From Dugong dugon (taxonomy: Eukaryota; Chordata; Mammalia; Sirenia; Dugongidae): a stretch of 64,000 bases of DNA. The DNA lies in NCBI GenBank assembly GCA_030035585.1, contig CM057464.1, positions 77,112,919 through 77,176,918 of the forward strand. The letters are read 5' to 3'. The number at the start of each line of letters is the position of its first letter. Positions within the stretch are counted from its first letter, which is position 1. The notes beneath the pieces are model-generated. The model worked only from the letters and a program-made list of their open reading frames with translations, was not told where the DNA came from and searched no databases. This document shows positions 56,371 to 64,000 of this stretch, in pieces. A program made the position numbers and the translations under genes.

Positions 56371-57280
56371 AATAAAAGTGATTTTTTTAAATTAATTACA
56401 TAAAGTTAAGTACAAAAGGACTTCTATTCAGAAATACATTGTTAGTGATTAGGTTGTCATGTTGCATATATTTGAAATATATCAACATTTCTGTTAAAAT
56501 TATGCTACCTCTAATTTTTTTATTAACCTAAGACTGATTTTTCACCCAGTGAGTCAAGTTTTATAGAATGCCACCAAGTGCATCTCCATTACATCCTAAT
56601 AAGCATCAAGGAAATATCTTACTTTGATAAAGGAGTATAAATTACCCAGGTAGCTCTTCTTGTGCATTAACGTTACTCTAGCGACTTTAAAAGCTTTTGC
56701 ATCTCAAATACTTGGCTCTCAGCAGAATCAGGTCTATAAAACATGTGAATTTCTCAGTGTGCTCTCATTCCTGCCATAGCACCATGTACTTTGGGAGCAC
56801 TCAGAGAGGGAAAGAAAAATCTGGATGATATTTTAAAAGTTGCAAAACTGGATTCCCAGATTGTTTCAGACACACTTTAAACATTGAGATTGTTGGGAAA
56901 AAAACAAAGCATAGGGATGAAGGACCCATTTTGAAAAAGTTAGCATTGTTTAAGTACCTGGAAAGTAAACTTGTAATGTTTATCTTCCCAGAAGTTTGTT
57001 TAAAATGCCACCACCTTCAGAGAAAATTAATTTTAGTGATCAGTTCAGGGGGAATATATATGATGCCACTGAGATTGAGGACATGGCTATCAGGCTTGCA
57101 CTTCGCTAGGCTTAGATAACTCTTTGTTTTCATTTCTGAAATGTGAAAAAGAATCGCAAAACAAATAATGTAACAACAAAAAAGGGCAGTTTGTGCTATT
57201 TATTTTTGGTACACTGTAAAGCAATATACAAAAACCACAACTAAAGTAGGAAATCTAAGTTAATTTCCATTATTATAAGC
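56371..57280. other. Intronic DNA, nothing recognised
   Basis: AT-rich; no repeat family, exon or splice signal pair was recognised. Confidence 0.45.
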
Positions 57281-57286
57281 CCCCGG

Positions 57287-57492
57287 AGGAGCCCTGGTGG
57301 TGCAGTGGTTAAAGCTCTTGGCTGCTAACTAAAAAGTCGACAGTTGGAACCCACCAGCCGCTCTGCGGGAGAAAGATGTGGCGGTCTGCTTCCGCAAAGA
57401 TTTATAGCCCTGGAAACCCTATGGGACAGTTTTACTCTGTCCTATAGGGTTTCTATGAGTTGGAATCGACTATGGCAATGGGTTTAGTTTTT
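57287..57492 (+). mobile_element. AfroSINE, full-length class, near consensus
   Basis: GGAGGAGCCCTGGTGGTGCAG head, CAGCCGCTCTGCGGGAGAAA, GATGTGGCGGTCTGCTTCCG, and a tail short of a few bases (AATCGACTATGGCAATGG). Several CpGs survive, so it is a comparatively young copy. ATTATAAGCCCCCGG and ATTATAAACCTCTGG flank it. Confidence 0.93.
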
Positions 57493-57500
57493 GGTTTTTA

Positions 57501-58845
57501 TTATAAACCTCTGGTGACTTTGGTTTGCCAATCATATAAGAACATTACAGCATGGGTGATTCTGGCTTTCAGCACTGAGTTTGTTGCTCTCAGTTAAGCT
57601 TCTGATCTCTGTAAGGAATATCATTCTGTTTAAAAAAGCACATGTACTTAAGGGTTTTATGGCTATTTATTCCTAAAGAGTAGAGGTTAGATGTTTTGTT
57701 CCTGTGTAACTTACTATGGTAACAGCTCCTATTTTATTCATTTAATTTTTAAATACCTTTTCTACTACAAGGAAAAAAGAAAAAGCTGAAGAGACTCACC
57801 GCCGTCAAATCTTCTGAAGGCCAACCATAGTTTTAAGCATTTTTGTATATTATTAGCATATAAAGTATTCCTGAAAAAGAGGCACTGATGTTGTCTTCTT
57901 TAAATTCAGAAAGTTTAGTTGTTGGTATGACCCAGATTTTTAACTGTAACTGCCTCACTATCTCTCTACCGTCCCTTTCATCTGAAAGAAGTTCCTGATT
58001 TCTGATCTCTTTTTTTCTTTCTTTTTTTCTCCTAGAAAACAGGGTTTAATTTATTGTATTCCTCTTGGATTATATAATAATTACTGATTCCAATAACAAA
58101 CAATTAATTAGCTAAGTGAGATTGTAGTTTTAGTTTTCTTAATAAGAATGTGGCTTGCTTCAGCTGAATTTGTTAAGCTGCATATCTGGGTGTGCATTCA
58201 TCCAAAGTGGGAGGTAAAGTTATCTGTTCTGCTCTGAGCGCTTAAAAACATTAATGGAATTTTAGAACTGGCTGGCTCAACCACTTCATCGGCACCATTT
58301 GTGACCCCACTGTTTGTAACTGCAGAGTTTATTGTTTAAGATGCAGAGAGTAAAACGGAATAGTACTGAAGGAGCAACATGGATGACCAGCATCTGTTTT
58401 CCCAGACAAACATAATGAATTATGTTCCAAGAAGAGTTGTTCACTTTCAGTTCACCAATGGTTATGCTCTCAGGAAATGCAGTCAGCTTCTGGAGAGCAT
58501 TTACAGATTTTATTGCTCTTTCAAATTTTTAATTAGATATTCTCTGTTAGGAAAAAAGTAACACCTGGATAATTCACTTAAGAGACTAACAAAGGACCAG
58601 AACTTTCTGAGAACTCTATTCTCAACTCTACAATCTTATGATGCACACGGCAGGCATTTGGTAATTATTTACTGAAAAAATTAATTAGAGTTACTATTTT
58701 AATTCTTCATTTTGTTCCCATAAAAGGAGCCAGTCTTCCCTCAGATGAATCCCTTCTCTTTGAATGGGGATCCCAGGAGTCTTGGAGCCAGGTCTGCATT
58801 TGGATTCTGGTTCTGCTTCTTTCTTATCAAAAGACCCCTTCAGCA
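57501..58845. other. Intronic DNA, nothing recognised
   Basis: 58130-58560 looks unique and repeat-free, but no exon can be supported. Confidence 0.4.
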
Positions 58846-59154
58846 TGTGTCTTAGCCTACATACTGATGACACACTTTAATTGTCACAAACTGTTCTGAG
58901 CTTCTGGCCTGCATATCCAACTGCCCATGGGACATCTCCTCAGGCATCTCAAAGACAACTTTTTCTAAAACTAAACTCATCTTTTTCTCCATCCTACTTA
59001 ACACTCCTCCCAAGTTTCCTACTCCAGTGAAAGATACAATCTACCTAATTAGCCATCAAAAACCCTTGGAATTGTCATAATCCCCTCTCTCTTTTGCCTA
59101 ATCAATCTAAGCAATCACTAAATCTTGTCTCTTCTTCTTCCTTAATGTATATTT

Positions 59155-59498
59155 GTTGTTGTTGTCAGCTGCCATTGAGTCAGCCCCCCACGCATGGTGA
59201 CCCCACGCACAATGGAATAAAAGGTTGTTCAGTCCTGCAACAGCCACATGATCACTTATCAGTTGGACCATTGTGATCCATAACATTTTCATAGGCTGAT
59301 TTCCAGAAATAAATCACCAGGCCTTCCCAGTCTGTCTTAGTCTGGAAGTGCCACTGACACCTAATCAGCATCAAAGGAACATGCAAGTGTCCACTGACAG
59401 GCAGGTGGTGGCTGCACATCAAGTGCATTAGCCAGGAGTCAAACCCAGGTCTCCTGCATGGAAGGCAAGAATTTGACCACTGAACCACTAATGCCTGA
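59155..59498 (-). mobile_element. Intact tRNA-Gly-headed, RTE-tailed SINE with TSD
   Basis: A 344-bp reverse-oriented insertion flanked by the exact 12-bp duplication TAATGTATATTT (59143-59154 and 59499-59510). Its 5' end (59424-59494, minus strand) aligns to mammalian tRNA-Gly over 71 nt, the full tRNA length, with both promoter boxes recognisable. The 3' end carries the RTE terminus (ACTCAATGGCAGCTGACAAC then (AAC)n). The split copy at 4453-5314 belongs to the same family. Confidence 0.9.
59424..59494 (-). repeat. tRNA-Gly-like SINE head (not a tRNA gene)
   Basis: Sequence from GCATTAGTGGTTCAGTGG to GGCTAATGCA corresponds base for base to tRNA-Gly(GCC) with about a dozen changes; the anticodon position reads TCC. 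The acceptor-stem ends GCATTAG and CTAATGC still pair. It is part of the SINE at 59155-59498, so it should not be called a tRNA gene. Confidence 0.9.
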
Positions 59499-59605
59499 TA
59501 ATGTATATTTAAGCAATCCATTTCATTACATCCCCACAGACCCTATTCCACTGCAGGTCACTGTCATATCTGCCCAGAATACTTAGTTGTCTTTCTTTTC
59601 TCCAT

Positions 59606-59637
59606 GCTCTGTATGTGTGTGTGTGTATGTGTGTGTC
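59606..59637. repeat. (TG)n microsatellite
   Basis: Short TG run with a TATG interruption. Confidence 0.9.
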
Positions 59638-59780
59638 TTCTTACTCTACTTTTTTTTCTACCTTCTAGCCAGAGGGTTCCAAGTACAATTTATTAGGCCT
59701 ATTCAATGGCTCTTGTAGCACATTGAGGACCAAGTCCCAATTCCTTACAAGAGATTCCATATAAGGCCTACTATGATCTG

Positions 59781-62420
59781 ATCCCTAATTTCATTTTAGA
59801 TAATTGGATATTGATGACTTTTTTGATCACCTAAAATATAGGTATTCCATGTTATTCATTGAAAGCATTTCTAGGGTACAAGTGGTGGTGCTGGTAAAGT
59901 TAAGATTTTAAAATATTTTTTCTCAAAAGCAGGGTCATCTGATTGCTGCATGGATTGAATTTGGAGCAAATTAGAAGAGGGGACCAGGAGAATAAACTAG
60001 TTTAAAGGTTTTAAATGCAGAAGACCCACACTTTACATACCTGTTAAACTTCAGCAATTGAATGATCGCTCTTTGTTAAATGTATTGAGCAAAAGCTTAC
60101 ATTTTCCCTTAACAATTAGTAACTTTTTACAGATTAGGTTTTTGGTGACCTGTTTGGATTCACCTTAAGAATGATAATGATGATTTGGGGTAGAGGTTCC
60201 ACAAACCAGAAACAGACTAATTTTTGGGACTTCTGAGGAGCCTCTCTTGGCTACTGGGACTACTTACCCCAAACACCGATATTTTCCTCACAAACGGTCA
60301 GATTCATTTCAGTTTTTGAATAAGTTTTTAGATGAAGTCCCTAGATGGCTTTTTAAAGTTCTACCTCATGGAAAAGTAGGTGTTTCCACCTGGCCACCTA
60401 GGCCATGAAACAAATAAATAACAACTAACACCAAAATCCAAACTTTACACAAAACAATAAATATGAATTTTTTAATATCGTACATATTAAAAGTATAAAT
60501 GGGTAATTTCAGGAAGGCATTTGATAAATACATGAATAATCCATAATGAAATAAGTTACATTAACTTTTGAGGGTAAAATCCTGAAATACCTCTGTGACA
60601 CAACTAGTTGGTGCTTGATATTTCTCTATTAACTTTAATTTGGGCTCAATGGGACGTATGCATGTGGCCTTGGCTGATTTTTGTAACTTGAGAGTTAAAT
60701 CTTCTTCCAGTTTCTCATTTCTTTCTAGGCATGGGAATCCTAGAGCCATTTTCCCTAATCTTTCTCCATTTTTATACTCACCCAGTTTAATATCCTCAAA
60801 TTCACTGCATATTCCTAATTTCCAAATCATAACCTGGTTTCAGAATTTTATCTTCTGTGCCTAAGCTTAACGTAGGTTGTTTTGGATTACTGCCATTATA
60901 TGCTGCTGGAAGGTTTAAAAAAAAAAAAAAAAGCATGACATTTCAGGTTGCACCAAGAACAGCATTCCCAGGTAGTTTAAATTGTCTTCTCTGTTTCAGT
61001 CCCTGTCCTATACAGTTTACACTAATCTCACTTAATAATAAGTTTATTCTATTGGTACCATTTCATTTCTAGTTTCCATTCATTAGTGACTGAAAAATTA
61101 GGCAATGTAGGTATAATTTAAACTCATATTGTATTCTTGACTCTGATGTATAGTATCTGACAGCTGTAAAATAATATGGGTCAGTGATTCTTAATAAACA
61201 AATACTTGTCTGTCTTCTTATTTTGGAGCGAAGATGTCATTTAAGTAAAAAGGAGAACAAGAAGGTAGTTGAAGAAAAGATTTCCAAAATGGTAGGTGTA
61301 GAAAAAATGATGGTGGTATTAGACACAATGTAGAAGCTTGCTGTGGCTTGAGTCTAAAATACATTTTTACTTTTGTCAAATAAAATCCTGATTCAATCAA
61401 AAGTCCGAAGAATTCTGCCACAGTTTTTAAATTTTTTTGGTGAGGGAGAATGTACATAAGGACTTTATGAGAAATAATAGGAGGAGAATAAGAATGGTAA
61501 TAGAAAATAATATTTTATAATTCTCCTCTCAAAGAATTCTATGAGATCTCTGCACTGAAGTTCTTTAATTTGGTGAAGAAAGTAGATTTGGTGACATAGT
61601 TTCATAGACAAAGAGGCTAAATTGTAGTGACGTGCTTGTTTCCCTCTTCCACATCACTCATTCCTATCTATACCTGAGAACAGACATGAGCTTGTATTCT
61701 CAGATCAACCCTAAGTTATGGGAGTCAGAAAAAAATTGGGCCTTAAGCTCAGGAAAATGTTAACCTTGTTTGCTCTCCCCAGTAGTTGAAGCAGCCCGAA
61801 TTTTAGCCCTTTGCTCATGACTGGGCCAACTTTTCCAAAAGCCTCCTGGGATATCTGTCTATTGCCTGGCCCTGCACTCCTCTGAGCATGAGGGGCCTTA
61901 TTCTGGGGGCTTTCTGGACAATTACAAGGCTCTGACCTTTTTTTGTTTTCCCCTGGCACATTTTGTTACCAACTGAGCTAAAGGTTTGACAAGGTACCAG
62001 TAAGGTTAAGTCATTTCATTACAAAATGACACTGGTTATAAATCAATAATTAGATTCTATTTTCAACTGGCATAGTTTTCTTATATTTCTACTACATATA
62101 GTATAGTAGAATATACATATATTTTAGTGACTATATATATATATACATATATATAAAGTTTAGTGAATGGGTTAATAGGAACTGTCACATACATATGTTA
62201 AATATATAGTCACTAAATTATGACATTCACTAAATTATGACATACAAGATAAATGAAGTGTAGCACACTTATTTCAGAATAGCATACCTTAGTCTTTTTT
62301 TTTTAACCCATGCTCTCTTTTAACAAACACAAAAATCTCCCCAAATTCTGGAACTTCTGTAAAAATCCCCTATGGTGGCATGTTCCCTAGATACATATTT
62401 CTTAGCTGATGTAGTTATAA
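59781..62420. other. Repeat-poor intronic block
   Basis: About 2.6 kb with few recognisable repeats. A-run at 60917-60932; TA-rich and locally palindromic DNA at 62095-62245. Open frames of 70-90 aa at 60561-61072 and 61711-61959 have no recognisable similarity. Confidence 0.4.
62122..62245. repeat. Inverted repeat plus 17-bp tandem duplication
   Basis: TTTAGTGACTATATAT (62123-62138) and ATATATAGTCACTAAA (62202-62217) are inverted. CACTAAATTATGACAT occurs twice in tandem from 62211 and from 62228. A TA run lies within the first arm. Confidence 0.85.
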
Positions 62421-62421
62421 G

Positions 62422-62840
62422 TGGGTGCATGGACTGAATTGTGGTCCCCCCAAAATATGTGTAGTAAATTTTAGCCTCTATGCCTGTGATTATAATCCCA
62501 TTTGGGAATGGGTTGTCTCTGTCATGTGAATGAGGCAGGATTAGTGTCGGGTGTATCTTGAGTAAATCTCTTTTGACATATAAAAGAGATTAACCAAGCA
62601 AACGGAAGAAGCAGAGATGGAGGAACAGAGACACCAAGCCATATGAAGATCACCCAGGATCAGAAGCTCAAAGAGACAAGGACCTTCCAGAACTGAGAGA
62701 GAGAGAGAGAATGCTTTCCCCTAGAGCCGGCACTTTGAATTCAGACTTCTAGCCTCCTAAACTGTTGAGAAAATAAATTTGTTTGTTAAAGCTACCCCTT
62801 TGTGGTATTTCTGTTATAGCAGCACTAGATAACTAAGACA
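62422..62840 (+). mobile_element. ERVL-MaLR-type LTR (about 415-bp class)
   Basis: GCATGGACTGAATTGTGGTC start, GAGAAAATAAATTTGTTTGT polyadenylation region, and end TAGATAACTAAGACA. It aligns with the copy at 636-1054 along its length. The internal GAGAGAGAGAGAGA tract is a small microsatellite. Solo LTR; no clear target duplication. Confidence 0.68.
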
Positions 62841-64000
62841 GTTGGCAAAAATATTTTTCCAGCTTTACATTTTATATTCTATACTTTGTGTTTTCAAAAA
62901 AAGTTCCTATTTTCTGTGTTCTAAATATACATCTATATTATACTGAGTAAACTTTTTCAAACTATACATGATCTGTTCACCCCAAGATTCTGACAATAAA
63001 TCACTCAACTCTCCTTTCCCCTCAAGTAAAATGATAGTGCCATTAACTCAGCAGAAAACGAAACAATAAAAGGACATTCCTATAGCTTGTTTTAATGTCT
63101 CAACAAGAGTTGTTAGAACCATGTGGACTATAATTGTTTGTGAACCGTCTATCTGCTGGGTAAATTTTAGGTAAAATCAAGTTTGAGATTTAACTGTTTG
63201 ACACAAAAGTGTTCAAAAGGGAGTGAATTATATTTTCCATTACTTAAATTTATAGTTGTTTTTTTTTTAAGTGGATTGAAAATGTCAGGTTCTATAATAC
63301 AATATTTGCTTACAAAATAACCAGTGTTATAAAAGCGGCCTAGACATAAAATTGTATGCTACATTCAACAAGGCAAATGCTTGGCACAGTTTTAACCATT
63401 CATCTCCTCAGTAGCCATGAGAAGCAGATACTTATGGGAGAAGTGGATTTTAAGAATAATTTGGTTATAATATTATGAGAAAAAGTATTAAAAAAATTAT
63501 CAAAGGATGGATGATACCAAGACTATAGGCTCCTTTTTTTTCTCGCTACCATGTATGTGTTTATCTAAAACTTATTCTCAACCTTCGCTTACAGTAACCT
63601 TGATGTCCAATTTTCCTCTCCAAAGGTACTAATGGAGCTGAGCTGGGGTGGAAATTGGGCATCAATATTTTTTCAAGGCTAACAAGGTGATTCCAAAATG
63701 TGTAATCAAAGCTAAGAATCTCTGATATAAAATATTTAAAAGCCAGTTCCAGTTTTGCCTGAAACTATTGAATTCAGGAGTGTAAAATTCACAGCAAAAT
63801 TGAAATTATAAATGTCTCTAACTTAAAATTAGCAAAGCAAGCAATGAAATAATGGCACACTGCTCTGTTTGCCTAGGCAACATGATCTGCATTTATTATC
63901 AAGATTGGCTGGATTAGATATCCATCTGATTGCAACCTCTGATAGTAGGGAGAAAAAAATAAGCAAAACTTAAAATTAATTTTAATAACTGAATTTTAAA
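62841..64000. other. AT-rich intronic DNA, nothing recognised
   Basis: No repeat family or exon was recognised up to the window end. Confidence 0.45.

Larger units (their letters stand above)
58850..59780 (+). mobile_element. LINE L2 ORF2-region fragment carrying a SINE
   Basis: L2 consensus order is clear: CCAACTGCCCATGGGACATC, TCCTCAGGCATCTCAAAGAC, CTAAAACTAAACTCATCTTT, CCAGTGAAAGATACAATCTA, TTGGAATTGTCATAATCCCC and CACTAAATCTTGTCTCTTCT. After the SINE (59155-59498) it resumes with CCACTGCAGGTCACTGTCAT and ends near GGCCTACTATGATCTGATCC. Confidence 0.85.
51149..64000 (-). other. KHDRBS2: KHDRBS2 last intron, continuing past the window
   Basis: All sequence to the right of the acceptor belongs to the final intron, because no other KHDRBS2 exon was recognised up to the window end. 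It is filled with the same repeats as the intergenic part, in both orientations. That it exceeds 12.8 kb fits the very large introns known for this gene. A missed small exon cannot be excluded. Confidence 0.75.

Noticed and set aside
59424..59494. Functional tRNA-Gly gene
   Set aside because: It matches over 71 nt but lies at the 5' end of a TSD-flanked SINE, has about a dozen substitutions and an altered anticodon position.
1..64000. CRISPR array, operon, phage or toxin-antitoxin system
   Set aside because: Regularly spaced repeats, tight gene packing and bacterial signals are absent; all repeated sequence is explained by mammalian retroelements and microsatellites.

Overview
This is mammalian nuclear DNA: AT-rich, dense in interspersed repeats, with no long conserved reading frames. 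At least 35 copies of a tRNA-derived SINE point to the lineage. The head has the form GGAGCCCTGGTGGCRCAGTGG, with a B-box-like GTTCRAAYCC, and the tail is CTATGAGTCGGAATCGACT followed by a GGCAACGGGTTT end. This is the AfroSINE family, and its tail matches an RTE LINE present in the same window. Many copies carry an internal deletion that I recall as typical of elephants, sirenians and hyraxes. The best guess is an elephant, or at least a paenungulate afrotherian. No bacterial, phage, CRISPR or operon-like system is present.

One protein-coding exon can be identified with confidence. On the minus strand, 51051-51148 is the last coding exon of KHDRBS2 (SLM-1, a STAR-family KH-domain RNA-binding and splicing regulator). 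It ends in the family's tyrosine-rich tail ...GGYREHPYGRY-stop and has a good splice acceptor immediately upstream. Its 3' UTR probably runs left to an AATAAA at 50367-50372. So 51149-64000 is the gene's last intron, and everything left of about 50345 is intergenic DNA downstream of the gene.

The intergenic part (1-50 kb) is a layered mosaic. Old mammalian elements (L2, MIR, MER20, MER5A) are interrupted by afrotherian L1 3' ends, RTE fragments, ERVL-MaLR LTRs and AfroSINEs, often nested and often with readable target-site duplications (TSDs). Highlights are a complete MaLR provirus on the minus strand (38722-41218), a solo LTR with a perfect 5-bp TSD (3027-3558), a second LTR inserted inside the tRNA head of a SINE (4762-5286), a SINE with a tRNA-Gly head and RTE tail (59155-59498), a head-to-tail SINE dimer inside one TSD (16584-16916), and a perfect 24-bp hairpin (7053-7107).

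The most intriguing unexplained segment is an isolated CpG island at about 9840-10330, with two CACGTG boxes and open frames on both strands. It may be the promoter of an unannotated transcript. Repeat-poor blocks, chiefly 48.5-51.4 kb around the KHDRBS2 3' end, could hold conserved regulatory DNA, but conservation cannot be judged from one sequence.
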